Notes under the pieces: generated by a model
The model's input: the letters and a program-made list of their open reading frames with translations, nothing else
Databases searched by the model: none
What the model was told of the DNA's origin: nothing
Translations under genes and position numbers: made by a program
Part shown: positions 9,403-18,152 of the stretch, one piece after another
Position numbering within the stretch: the first letter of the stretch is position 1
How the letters are laid out: every line of letters starts with the position of its first letter
Source of the DNA: Methanobacteriota archaeon
GTDB taxonomy: Archaea; Thermoplasmatota; Poseidoniia; Poseidoniales; Poseidoniaceae
Direction of reading: 5' to 3'
DNA: 45,617 nucleotides
Assembly (NCBI GenBank): GCA_002692465.1
Contig: NZKH01000005.1
Span: 21,361-66,977, forward strand

Positions 9403-10263
9403 ATGCGCAGGGGTCTTTCACTGCTACTTGCCTTGCTTGGGGCGAGCATTCTTGTAATTTCTATTTATAATGTACAAGTTGGAATAGTGAAAGATATTTA
9501 CACCGAAAATACTCCAAGATATAAATTAGACATTCCTGCATTTATTACTTCAGAGGAATGTTCAGACAGTACTGTTTCAGCCGGATTTGCTAAAGGAAAC
9601 CCTGCTGATTGTGCTAGATCTGTTGGCGTTTGGGAAACTCCTGACTTCCTAGGAATCGGAGTAGGTATTGGGCTAATTTTACTTTCTCGTAAATTTAAAA
9701 GTAATGTGAGGAGTAGGGCATCAAGAGGTTCGACTGAAAGAAAATTAAAAAGAAAAAGAAGAAATGCAAAAATAAGATTTGGATTTGGTTTAGGTTTACT
9801 TTCTTTTGGTTTCGCAGATTTAAATGGATTAACAGGCCCAAATGGATCATTAGATTGGTCAGCCATAATTGGTTTTCCAGTTCCAGCAATTTCGATCGAT
9901 TTAAGCCTAATCATGTATGGTTCATTTTTTATGTATCGTTCGATGAGATTCTTATCTAGAACAAGTGGTGCTGCTAATATGTTTTCAGAAGCAAGAAGAA
10001 AGAATATTGGCCAAGATGATTCATTTTTCGAAGGTGGCAAAAGGAGTAGAAGGAAATTCAAAGGTGGTTTAGAATCACTTGGTAAGACAAATGCTACCGT
10101 TTCAGATTTATACAGCCAATTAGGATTAAGTGATTATGAAGATGACTTTGAAAGAAATTTGTATGATGATTATAATTCTGGGGAAATGAAAGTTGGCAGA
10201 ACTTGCCACCTATGTAATGGTCAAGGATGTGCAAGATGTAATCAAACAGGAATGTTGGATTAG
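9403..10263 (+). CDS. Multi-pass membrane protein with C-terminal cysteine-rich (zinc-knuckle-like) tail
   Basis: I do not recognise a family. About 286 residues from ATG 9403 (MRRGLSLLLALLGASIL), which begins with a typical positive start and a membrane helix; upstream in-frame codons back to 9331 look non-coding. Hydrophobic segments lie at about 3-23, 85-100 (LGIGVGIGLILLS), 125-145 and 155-180, with a very basic loop (RKFKSNVRSRASRG and KRKRRNAK) between the second and third. The tail reads GRTCHLCNGQGCARCNQTG, a CxxC-x(4)-CxxC arrangement like one half of a DnaJ zinc centre. Divergent from nadB, and followed by a 136-bp gap before smc. Confidence 0.7.
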   Translation: MRRGLSLLLALLGASILVISIYNVQVGIVKDIYTENTPRYKLDIPAFITSEECSDSTVSAGFAKGNPADCARSVGVWETPDFLGIGVGIGLILLSRKFKSNVRSRASRGSTERKLKRKRRNAKIRFGFGLGLLSFGFADLNGLTGPNGSLDWSAIIGFPVPAISIDLSLIMYGSFFMYRSMRFLSRTSGAANMFSEARRKNIGQDDSFFEGGKRSRRKFKGGLESLGKTNATVSDLYSQLGLSDYEDDFERNLYDDYNSGEMKVGRTCHLCNGQGCARCNQTGMLD

Positions 10264-10399
10264 TTGGCAACTGAAATTTACCCTAAAATAAGCAACATGA
10301 AAGCCTAAGGAAGGGCATTGTTTATAGTCAGCAAATTACCCTCAACCTCTTAATGTGTTTGTTCGTATAATACTTTCAACATATTAGGATGGGAAATTG

Positions 10400-13300
10400 A
10401 TGTATCTAAAACGCCTCGAAATGGAGAACTTTAAATCATTCAAAGGCGAAGTTGTAGTTCCTTATGAAAGAGGGTTTACTGCAATTACTGGACCTAATGG
10501 TTCTGGAAAAAGTAATTGTGGTGATGCCATACAATTCGTCCTTGGATATAAATCAGCAAAAGATGTTCGTGCAAGTAATGTACTTGATCTTTTATTTAAT
10601 GGTGGGAAAAATAACAAACCAGCAAAATATTGTAAGGTTTCACTAATTTTTGATAACCCAGAAGATTCTGACGGCAGCAGAAGACTAAAAATTGATGCTG
10701 ACGAAGTTCATTTTACTAGAACTGTAAAGAAAACACGTTCAGGTGCGGCTTCATCAAATTATTACTTAAATGGAGAGCCAAGCAGCCAAAGGCAATTTAA
10801 ATTATTACTTTCAAGCGCCAATGCAAGAGCAGATGGTTACAACATAGTGCTTCAAGGAATGGTTACCGAATTAGCAACAATGACTGCCATAAATCGTAGA
10901 AAAGTGCTTGAAGAAGTAGCAGGAGTTACTTCTTATGATGATGAAATACGCAAGGCAGATAGACAAAGAAAAAGGGTTGAAGAATACTTAGAGAGGATTG
11001 AACTCCTAGAAGAAGAATTAAAAATAAGACTTAAAGATTTGAAAGCCGAAAGAACGCAGGCTCTAAAATACAAGGAATTGAAAAATGAATTAGATGATGC
11101 TAGAATCTTATTACACCAATCGAAATATTGCAGCGCTCAAGCAGAAATTGAATATGTTGCTCAAGAACAAAGTAATTGTATTAAAGAATCAAAAGAAGCC
11201 GCACAAAAAGCACAAGATGGCGAAAAGCAATTAATGAACATTGAAGAAAAGGTAATCGCAATTGAAAAACAAATGAGAGAATTATTAGGCGATGAAAGTA
11301 GTTCATTAATGGATAAATTAAACCAATTAAGATTAGAAATTGATAGGAGATCTGACAAAATTTCAGAAGCTGAACAAGCAATTGAGGAGAATTTAGACAA
11401 TATTGGTTATTACGGAGAAGATGCTGAAGAAGCAGCAAAAAACCTTAATGAACATATATCCAAACAAGAAGAGGCAAAGAAATCACTACAAGAAGCAAAA
11501 GATGCGTTCAAAAAAGCAGAAAAAGATGAAAATGATGCTAAAAAAGCACTCATGGCAGGTGATAAAGAAACAAATTCCCTCACTAGAGAATTAGGTAAGG
11601 CAAATCAAAAAGTAAGTGACTCCGCTGCAGAATTAACAAAAATACAACTAGAATTTGATAGGTCTGAACAAGCATATGATTTGTCATTAAAACACTTGGC
11701 AGCCCTACAAGAAGGCGAAGAAGAAGCCAGATTATCAAGAGACGATTTATTAATGCAGGGTGAAGAAATAAAAACAGAAGATTCCGGAGAAGATAGGGAA
11801 AGTTTAGCAACTCAATTAACTCAAAGACAAAGAGAAGAGCAAAAACTCAAAGAAGAACATGATACAATCAATAGCAAATTGATTTCTTCTGAAAGAGATT
11901 TAGCAAAAGCAAGAGCAGAAATGGAAAATAAAAGTGGAATCAGAGGTGGAATGGCAATGGCCGTTTCATCACTCCTAACTCAAAGAGATGAGGGGAAGAT
12001 CAAAGGAATATTAGGAACTTTAAGTCAATTAGCAAAACCAAAAGATCATGCTCATGAAAATGCTTTGGCAACTGCAATAGGCGCTGGAATGCAAAGCATT
12101 ATCGTAGAAACAGACGAAGTAGCAGCAAGATGCATTGCTTGGCTTAGAGAAAATAAAGCAGGTAGAGCAACATTTTTACCACTAAACAAATTACAAGTTA
12201 GAAGACCAAGTGGAAAAGCATTAATGCTAACTAAAGAAGAAAATGTAGAAGGTTTTGCCTGGGAATTATTAGATTATGATCCAAGAATTGAATTGGCAAT
12301 AAAATATGCACTAAAAGATACATTACTAGTTAGTAACCTTTCAACCGCTAGAAAACATATGGGCGGAGTCAGAATGGTTACTTTAAAAGGCGACTTAACT
12401 GAAGCCGGAGGGGCCATGGTTGGAGGAAATCAAAGAAGGAATCGTATTCTTTTTGGCGGTCAAATCGCAGGAAGTGGAGAAGTAGAAAGACTAGAAGCTG
12501 AAATAAATAGATTGCAATTACTTAGTGATACTGTTCAATCTGCATTAATAGAATCAAGAAAACAACAACAACTAGTACATCAAAAAATTAACAATCTAAC
12601 CACAAATGATAGTATTGCTAAAGTTAAACAATGGAAGATAGAACTTGATGCTGCCGAAGATAAATTACAAAAAATAACAAAAGAGATCTCCAACGCTCAA
12701 AAATCAGTAAATGAATCAAAGAGAACAAGAGACAATAGTGAGGAAAAATTAATTTCAGCAAATAAGGCATGCCAAGATGCTGAACAAGAGAGGCAAAATG
12801 CAAATTTAGAATTACAAAAAGCAAGCCCAGAACACTTACAAAAAACTTTGAGAGAAGTGCAAGAACTTAGAGTAAATGCACAAGGAATTCAAGTTAAAGC
12901 TGAAGCGCAATTGTCTGGTGGAGAAGAACATACAAAAATTCTAAACGATAGGTTAAATGAATTAAATTCAAAAATTAAATCATTTAAACAAGATTCAGAA
13001 ACTAAGAAAAATTCAATTGTTGAATGGAAGAATCAACAAAAATCACTAAAAAGTGAATTAAAGGAACTTGAAGACAAATATTCTACAATTTCAGAAGAAA
13101 ATAAAGAACTAGAAAATTCAAGGGTTAAATTAGTAGAAGAAAGAGGTAGTTTAAGAACTACAGTAAATCAACTAATTCAACAATCGGAATCTGCTAGAAG
13201 GAGGGCTTCCGAACATACAATCACACTAGAAAGTAAAAGAGAATTATTAACTTCATTAATTGAAGAAATGGAAATAGCTGGAGTTAACCCCCCAGAAGCC

Positions 13301-14311
13301 GGTGCATCAATACCTACAGTCGCACAAGCAGAAAATAAAATCAGAGGAATTGAAAAGAGATTAGAGTTTATTGGCAATGTAAACATGCTTTCTATAGAAC
13401 AATATGATAAAACTGAAACTAGGTTAGATGAATTAAAAACAGACAATAAATTATGCCAAGCAAGAAGGAAATCACTAATCGATATTTCTGAAAAACTTGA
13501 AAAGCAACGTAAAAAACGTTTGATTGCTGTGTTTAAAGAAGTTAATAAGAATTTCAAAGAAGTATATAGATTACTTTCAGATGGTGGAAGGGGTGAGTTG
13601 AAACTAGAAAACCCTGAAAACCCATTCAAAGGTGGTTTAGAAATGTGGTGTCAACCAAAAGGGAAAAGTTCCAGGGCAAAACTAAACGGTCTTTCTGGAG
13701 GTGAAAAATCGATGGCAGCGTTGTCTCTTATTTTTGCTGTTCAAGATCATGACCCATCCCCATTCTACTATTTTGATGAAGTTGATCAAAACTTGGATGC
13801 ATTCAATGCAGAGAGAATCGCAAGACTATGTAGGGCAAGAGCAAATAGCGCTCAATTCCTAATGGTTACTCTAAGAAAAGTAAGTTTACAATTGGCCGAC
13901 CACCACATAGGCATTACACATGCAGGAGATGGTTGTAGTAGAAGAATCGCTGATTTCAATAGAGAAAGAGCAATAGAACTAGGCGAAAAGGCAGAAAAGA
14001 TTCGAGAAAAAGCAGATAAAGCGATGAATGAAAAGAGAGAGAAGTTAGCTCATCTTCCAACTGAAAAAGACATGCCTGAAGTTCCTGAACCATTATCAGC
14101 ACCACCAAGTCTAGGTGGTCTAGATATTGAGATTAAAGGAGAAGTACCATTAAAGAAAGATTCTTCAATTGCAGCACTTTCTGAAAGGGCTGAAGAATTA
14201 AAAGAAGATATTGAAGAATTACAAGAATTAAAAGAAGCAATAAGAGAAGTTGAAGCAATAGAAAATGAAGAAATCCAAATTAATCAGTTAGAGCAAACTG
14301 AGGAGCCCTGA
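10400..14311 (+). CDS. smc: Chromosome segregation protein SMC, with an extra C-terminal tail
   Basis: SMC ATPase that compacts and organises the chromosome with ScpA and ScpB encoded just downstream. 1303 residues. N-terminal head: YLKRLEMENFKSFKGEV and Walker A TGPNGSGKSN; long coiled coils either side of a hinge (about 520-680; includes GILGTLSQLAKPKDH and GGAMVGGNQRR); C-terminal head with signature LNGLSGGEKSMAALSLIF and Walker B FYYFDEVDQNLD. The head ends near residue 1183 (HAGDGCSRRI); about 120 further residues form a charged helix, a Pro-rich stretch (PEVPEPLSAPPS) and an acidic coiled coil, which normal SMCs of about 1180 residues lack. Start taken as ATG 10400; TTG 10397 is adjacent. 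Confidence 0.95.
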   Translation: MYLKRLEMENFKSFKGEVVVPYERGFTAITGPNGSGKSNCGDAIQFVLGYKSAKDVRASNVLDLLFNGGKNNKPAKYCKVSLIFDNPEDSDGSRRLKIDADEVHFTRTVKKTRSGAASSNYYLNGEPSSQRQFKLLLSSANARADGYNIVLQGMVTELATMTAINRRKVLEEVAGVTSYDDEIRKADRQRKRVEEYLERIELLEEELKIRLKDLKAERTQALKYKELKNELDDARILLHQSKYCSAQAEIEYVAQEQSNCIKESKEAAQKAQDGEKQLMNIEEKVIAIEKQMRELLGDESSSLMDKLNQLRLEIDRRSDKISEAEQAIEENLDNIGYYGEDAEEAAKNLNEHISKQEEAKKSLQEAKDAFKKAEKDENDAKKALMAGDKETNSLTRELGKANQKVSDSAAELTKIQLEFDRSEQAYDLSLKHLAALQEGEEEARLSRDDLLMQGEEIKTEDSGEDRESLATQLTQRQREEQKLKEEHDTINSKLISSERDLAKARAEMENKSGIRGGMAMAVSSLLTQRDEGKIKGILGTLSQLAKPKDHAHENALATAIGAGMQSIIVETDEVAARCIAWLRENKAGRATFLPLNKLQVRRPSGKALMLTKEENVEGFAWELLDYDPRIELAIKYALKDTLLVSNLSTARKHMGGVRMVTLKGDLTEAGGAMVGGNQRRNRILFGGQIAGSGEVERLEAEINRLQLLSDTVQSALIESRKQQQLVHQKINNLTTNDSIAKVKQWKIELDAAEDKLQKITKEISNAQKSVNESKRTRDNSEEKLISANKACQDAEQERQNANLELQKASPEHLQKTLREVQELRVNAQGIQVKAEAQLSGGEEHTKILNDRLNELNSKIKSFKQDSETKKNSIVEWKNQQKSLKSELKELEDKYSTISEENKELENSRVKLVEERGSLRTTVNQLIQQSESARRRASEHTITLESKRELLTSLIEEMEIAGVNPPEAGASIPTVAQAENKIRGIEKRLEFIGNVNMLSIEQYDKTETRLDELKTDNKLCQARRKSLIDISEKLEKQRKKRLIAVFKEVNKNFKEVYRLLSDGGRGELKLENPENPFKGGLEMWCQPKGKSSRAKLNGLSGGEKSMAALSLIFAVQDHDPSPFYYFDEVDQNLDAFNAERIARLCRARANSAQFLMVTLRKVSLQLADHHIGITHAGDGCSRRIADFNRERAIELGEKAEKIREKADKAMNEKREKLAHLPTEKDMPEVPEPLSAPPSLGGLDIEIKGEVPLKKDSSIAALSERAEELKEDIEELQELKEAIREVEAIENEEIQINQLEQTEEP

Positions 14312-14325
14312 GAGGTGGTTGATAA

Positions 14326-15345
14326 ATGCAATCAAAACTTGATTCATACTTCATTCGAGAAGACATAATTAACAATTTATTGGAAAATAGAGAGGAAACC
14401 AGAGAGGAAGCAATAGATTATGCTGATCGTTTATTAACTATTGCAGAAATGGAAAATGCGGAATACTCTTCATTAGTTGACCCCTTTGATCGTTCAGTAG
14501 CTTTAGTTTTTGAATTAGTTAAAGATGCTGAGTTAGATCCTTGGAATATTGACTTGACTTCTTTTGTTAATTTATTCAGTGAAAGAATAAAAAAGAATTC
14601 AGATAATATTGATTTACCTTCATGTGGAAGATTGCTTAGGTTGGCATGGGCTGTTTTAAGAGGACAAGTCGAAGATTTATTAGATCGTCAGAATAAAGCA
14701 GACATGGATGATGAAATTGATGATTACTTTATCGACGAGGGTTGGATGACTGATTTTGATGATAATGAATTTAATTTCACAAATAACGTTATTTCTGGAG
14801 AATTGGAAGCAGATCTTAATGGTTTATTTGAGGAAAGGGTCCGTAGAGAAGAAGGCAGACCTGTAACATTAGGTGATTTATTAGGTGCTTTAAGAGGTGC
14901 TTGTGACGATGCTGAAATAAATAAAATTAGAGAAGAAAATAGAATTAAATATAAATTGGAAGTTGAAGAAGCTCTAGGAAATGTAGGAGCAAGAATGCAT
15001 GATGAAAATTTAGAAGGCGATATCGAACTATGCTGGAATTTAATGAGAGAAATGAACAAAGATGGCGAAATTGATTTACAAACATTATCTGATGGAGTTG
15101 CTAAGGAAATTAAAAAGGAAAGTGGTGAAGAAATAGATGTTTCTTCCGAAGCTAAAGTAACTGGGCTCGTTTCTATGTTATTCTTAACTCATAGGGGTTT
15201 TACAGATATTGAACAAAAAGATGTGCCTAATGGAAAAATAAAAATTAAAGATTTATGGCCAAAAATAAAAAGTTGGGAGTCAATTAATGAAAAATTCAAA
15301 GAGGAAAATAATTCTTTTAACGAGGTGGTTGAAGTTGACAGCTGA
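14326..15345 (+). CDS. scpA: Segregation and condensation protein A (kleisin)
   Basis: Kleisin subunit that bridges the SMC heads. 339 residues, longer than bacterial ScpA (about 250). The signature DPFDRSVALVFELVKDAELDPWNIDLTSF (residues about 47-75) and FVNLFSERIKK are typical ScpA. A very acidic insertion (about 125-155, with DDEIDDYF and DFDDNEF) interrupts the middle; the C-terminal winged-helix part has KVTGLVSMLFLTHRGFTDIEQ. ATG 14326 lies 8 nt after GAGGTG (14312-14317), 14 nt after smc ends. Position between smc and scpB supports the call. Confidence 0.9.
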   Translation: MQSKLDSYFIREDIINNLLENREETREEAIDYADRLLTIAEMENAEYSSLVDPFDRSVALVFELVKDAELDPWNIDLTSFVNLFSERIKKNSDNIDLPSCGRLLRLAWAVLRGQVEDLLDRQNKADMDDEIDDYFIDEGWMTDFDDNEFNFTNNVISGELEADLNGLFEERVRREEGRPVTLGDLLGALRGACDDAEINKIREENRIKYKLEVEEALGNVGARMHDENLEGDIELCWNLMREMNKDGEIDLQTLSDGVAKEIKKESGEEIDVSSEAKVTGLVSMLFLTHRGFTDIEQKDVPNGKIKIKDLWPKIKSWESINEKFKEENNSFNEVVEVDS

Positions 15346-15928
15346 ACTTCAAACATTAATTGAAGCAACTCTTTTTGGTGTTGGAAAATCTATGAGCGTT
15401 GAACAACTTTCACAGGGCTTAAAGGCTGACGTCTCCTTAGTAAGTGAAGCATTACTTGGTTTGCAATCATCATTAAAAAGAAGAAGAGGAGGTGCTTTGC
15501 AATTAGTAGAAATTTCTGGGAAATGGGCTTTAGAAGTAAAACCAGCAATTGCCGATAAATTACCTAAAGATGCAAAAACTGAAATTCCTGCAAGGTTACT
15601 TAAAGCAGCTGCTCTAATTGCATACCACCAACCGATGGAACAATCTAGTTTAGTAAAACTTCTCGGAGAAAAGGCATATGGTTACGTAAAAGAATTATCT
15701 GATGCAGGATTAATTGACAGAAGACGTTCGGGAAATACTAGAAGATTAACTACAACGAGAAGATTTTCTGAAGTGTTTGGATGCCCGCATACAAATCATA
15801 AAAAGGTCAGAGAATGGTTTAGAGAAAGATCTGAACAATTAGGAATGAATGATGGAAATTCAACACCTATAGCTCTGGAAGAAGAAATAAACTCAGAAGA
15901 AAATATTGACATCGTGGTAGAAGAATAA
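15335..15928 (+). CDS. scpB: Segregation and condensation protein B
   Basis: ScpB-type tandem winged-helix protein binding ScpA; 197 residues from TTG 15335. The start was chosen because GAGGTG (15322-15327) lies 7 nt upstream and the protein then reads (M)TAELQTLIEATLFGVGKSMS, the usual ScpB opening 'ieA.Lf..g.p.s...L'. The second domain holds RLLKAAALIAYHQPMEQSSL and GLIDRRRSGNTRRLTTTRRFSEVFG, matching the family's 'LlAYrQPvtr..i' and 'G.i....pG.p..Y.TT..Fl..fG'. Overlaps the scpA end by 11 bp, indicating coupled translation. A short acidic tail follows. Confidence 0.9.
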   Translation: MTAELQTLIEATLFGVGKSMSVEQLSQGLKADVSLVSEALLGLQSSLKRRRGGALQLVEISGKWALEVKPAIADKLPKDAKTEIPARLLKAAALIAYHQPMEQSSLVKLLGEKAYGYVKELSDAGLIDRRRSGNTRRLTTTRRFSEVFGCPHTNHKKVREWFRERSEQLGMNDGNSTPIALEEEINSEENIDIVVEE

Positions 15929-15976
15929 TCCACTAAAGATATTATATTATAAATTCTACAAGACCATCTGAAACAG

Positions 15977-16606
15977 ATGAGTTTTTCCAAGTCAATTTTT
16001 TATGGAGTGAAATTGTATTTTTTCGTTTCATTAGCGATTGGTTTGAGTTTTTTCATAGACATTCAACGTAATGATCTTAAAGGAAATCTTGAAGCAAGTT
16101 TTTCCTACATACAAGACTCTATAGATATTTTGACTCTTGCTTTCCCATTATTTTGTTTCTACATAGGTTCAAAACAATCAAATTTAATTAAAAGAAAAAC
16201 AGACTCTGGATTCGCTGCCGCAATTAGTGCTGGTATTGGATTTTTAATGATAACATACATGAATTGGGGAATTACGTACGGTAGTTTATTAATTGCTGAT
16301 GCAATTGAAATAATTGAAAATAATGATAATACATTTAATTTAGAATCAATTAATGAAATTATTTGGAGGATTATACCAGCAATTTTAGCTGGTTTATTCG
16401 CAGCCATAATTAACAGTAATAACGAAATCACTATTCAATCAGGTTCAAAAAAATCAATTAAAAATGAAACTGAAGAATCATCTCCTACACCCTGGGTTTA
16501 TTCAGTAGGTACCATTGATGAACATGGATTTGAATGGATCAAACACAACAATAAACAATGGTATAGAGCAGCAAATAGTGGTAACGAATGGAAAGAATAT
16601 TCTTAA
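15977..16606 (+). CDS. Small four-helix membrane protein with aromatic C-terminal domain
   Basis: Unrecognised. 209 residues with four likely membrane helices: about 11-30, 50-70 (LTLAFPLFCFYIG), 80-105 (AAISAGIGFLMITYMNWGI) and 125-145 (IPAILAGLFAAII). After a polar linker, the last 40 residues contain spaced tryptophans and tyrosines (WVYSVGTIDEHGFEWIKH, then NKQWYRAA and NEWKEYS), which looks like a small beta domain. It follows scpB by 48 bp on the same strand and ends 1 bp from the convergent HMG-CoA reductase gene. Function unknown. Confidence 0.65.
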   Translation: MSFSKSIFYGVKLYFFVSLAIGLSFFIDIQRNDLKGNLEASFSYIQDSIDILTLAFPLFCFYIGSKQSNLIKRKTDSGFAAAISAGIGFLMITYMNWGITYGSLLIADAIEIIENNDNTFNLESINEIIWRIIPAILAGLFAAIINSNNEITIQSGSKKSIKNETEESSPTPWVYSVGTIDEHGFEWIKHNNKQWYRAANSGNEWKEYS

Positions 16607-16607
16607 A

Positions 16608-17909
16608 TTAACTAGACGAACGATATTTAGCCAAACAATCTTCAATTAATTTTGCTGTAATTCTTTCTCCACTCGAATGTGCTAAACTAACTACGGCATC
16701 TACTTCATCATCATTAGCACCCGCAGTTACAGCCATATTTCTTGCATGTAATTTCATATGTCCTGCCTGAATACCTACTGTAGCTAATGCTCTCAAAGCA
16801 CCCAAATTTTGGGCTAATCCTGCCGCAGCCATTACTTTAGCAAGGTCATTTGCAGAATTAATACCCAATAAGGCAACATTTGTTTGTGCTGCAGGGTGAA
16901 CTCTTACTGCACCTCCAACTAAACCAACTGCCATTGGTATCTCTATAGAACCAAATAAATCACCATCATCATTCTTTTCCCAATGTGTCATTGAACCATA
17001 TTCTCTATTATAAGAAGCATAACTATGTGCCCCAGATTCAATAGCTCTCCAATCTTGTCCACATGCTATAGCAATTGGAGAAATAGCATTCATTATTCCC
17101 TTATTATGAGTTGTAGCCCTAAATGGATCTGCTGCAGCAAAATGATAAGCCTGAATTACACCATCAATAATCTCTTCACCTCTTTTTACGTCTTTACCAT
17201 CATCTGACATTTCCTCACGCGTAAAAATTGCACTTACTCTAGCCAATCTATGCACCGCTAAATTAGAAATTATCCTTAAAATTACAGTTCCTCCGGTGAT
17301 TGATTCAACCTTTGGTGCTATAGTTTCTGCCATTGTATTTACTGCATTTGCACCCATTGCATCTCTACAATCAACTAATAAATGTAAAATCAACATGTTT
17401 CCAGAGTTTGTTTCAATGATTCTAGCTTCAATATCTTTACATCCACCACCAAATTTTACTAAGATAGGATCCACTTCATTACATAATTCAATTAAATGCT
17501 CTTTTTGGGATAATATTGCTTCTTTAGAAGCATTAACATCAGTGCAATGAACTACCTGTATCTGCCCAATCATTACAGGATCATCATTATTTGAAGTAAA
17601 ACCACCCTTGATTTGACATCTTTTAGCCATATTACTTGCTGCCGCAACTACAGAAGGCTCTTCTAATACGAAAGGAATAAGATAATGTTCATCATCAATA
17701 ACAAAATTAGTAGCGACTCCTATTGGTAAAGAATACGTTCCAATTACATTTTCAATCATTTTATCTGCAGCTGATTCCGATAATTCACCTGTACTTGCCC
17801 ATGCTGAAACTTGTTCATCATTCAAACCAGCAATTTCTGCTAATAAATTTCTTCTTTCTGAGACACTCAATTTGTAAAAACCTTGAAGCCGACTATTGTT
17901 AACTGCCAT
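16608..17909 (-). CDS. mvaA: Hydroxymethylglutaryl-CoA reductase, class II type
   Basis: Makes (or in some bacteria degrades) mevalonate; in an archaeon it should feed isoprenoid membrane-lipid synthesis. 433 residues. Close in pattern to Pseudomonas mevalonii class II enzyme: SADKMIENVIGTYSLPIG (class I/II ENVIG motif), VEEPS-like LEEPSVVAAASNMAKRC, DCRDAMGANAVNTMAE (NAD(P)-binding DAMG.N), THNKGIMNAISPIAIACGQDWRAIE split over the catalytic Lys region, IPMAVGLVGGAVRVHP, and the C-terminal flap with QAGHMKLHARN (catalytic His). ATG 17909 follows GGTGAGG. Class II enzymes in Thermoplasmatales-like archaea are known as transfers from bacteria. Divergent from the repeat array and AAA gene. Confidence 0.93.
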   Translation of the reverse strand: MAVNNSRLQGFYKLSVSERRNLLAEIAGLNDEQVSAWASTGELSESAADKMIENVIGTYSLPIGVATNFVIDDEHYLIPFVLEEPSVVAAASNMAKRCQIKGGFTSNNDDPVMIGQIQVVHCTDVNASKEAILSQKEHLIELCNEVDPILVKFGGGCKDIEARIIETNSGNMLILHLLVDCRDAMGANAVNTMAETIAPKVESITGGTVILRIISNLAVHRLARVSAIFTREEMSDDGKDVKRGEEIIDGVIQAYHFAAADPFRATTHNKGIMNAISPIAIACGQDWRAIESGAHSYASYNREYGSMTHWEKNDDGDLFGSIEIPMAVGLVGGAVRVHPAAQTNVALLGINSANDLAKVMAAAGLAQNLGALRALATVGIQAGHMKLHARNMAVTAGANDDEVDAVVSLAHSSGERITAKLIEDCLAKYRSSS

Positions 17910-17966
17910 GTTCCTCACCACGTGCTATTGATTATATCCCTAAATCATTCCGCTTCTTCTTTGATG

Positions 17967-18026
17967 GATTAACGCAAATTAACGCGTTAATCAAGCGTTA
18001 ATTAAGCGTTAATCAAGCGTTAATTG
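17967..18026 (+). repeat. Phased 11-bp repeat array, left cluster (GCGTTAAT iterons)
   Basis: Four direct copies of GCGTTAA start at 17984, 17995, 18006 and 18017, exactly 11 bp apart; the units alternate GCGTTAATCAA and GCGTTAATTAA. Two inverted copies (TTAACGC) start at 17969 and 17979, and the inner one forms a perfect 14-bp palindrome with the first direct copy (17978-17991). One-turn-of-helix spacing would present every site on one face of the DNA. It lies in the gap between the divergent HMG-CoA reductase and AAA/winged-helix genes. Candidate binding sites for an initiator or regulator; which protein binds is unknown. Confidence 0.85.
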
Positions 18027-18071
18027 ATATATTTTAAAATTTATTGTATTGATTAAAAATGCTTTGGGTGA
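18027..18071. other. AT-rich core between the two repeat clusters
   Basis: The stretch up to 18060 is almost pure A/T with only isolated G, including a run TATATTTTAAAATTTATTG. It lies between the left and right repeat clusters. Its placement resembles a DNA unwinding element in a replication origin, but an AT-rich promoter spacer would look the same. Confidence 0.4.
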
Positions 18072-18118
18072 TGCGTTTTTATACGTTAATCATACGTTAA
18101 CAATGCGTTATTAACGCA
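18072..18118 (+). repeat. Phased 11-bp repeat array, right cluster
   Basis: Three degenerate copies of the same unit start at 18082 (TACGTTAATCA), 18093 (TACGTTAACAA) and 18104 (TGCGTTATTAA), again 11 bp apart, preceded by a weaker TGCGTTTTTA at 18072. The last overlaps an inverted copy TTAACGCA, giving GCGTTA-T-TAACGC (18105-18117). The cluster is 66 bp (6 x 11) downstream of the left one, so both share one helical phase. It covers a possible TATA element TTTTTATA (18076-18083) and would overlap the transcription start of the gene at 18153, as an autoregulatory operator would. Confidence 0.75.
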
Positions 18119-18152
18119 ACCTTGTTAAACCTATTATAATTCTGAGGGTGTT

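Noticed and set aside
9207-9470. Plus-strand frame spanning the nadB start region
   Set aside because: Overlaps conserved nadB codons and the true start of the 9403 gene; no motif or Shine-Dalgarno.
17967-18118. CRISPR array
   Set aside because: The 11-bp units abut or share sequence, with no unique spacers of 25-40 bp.
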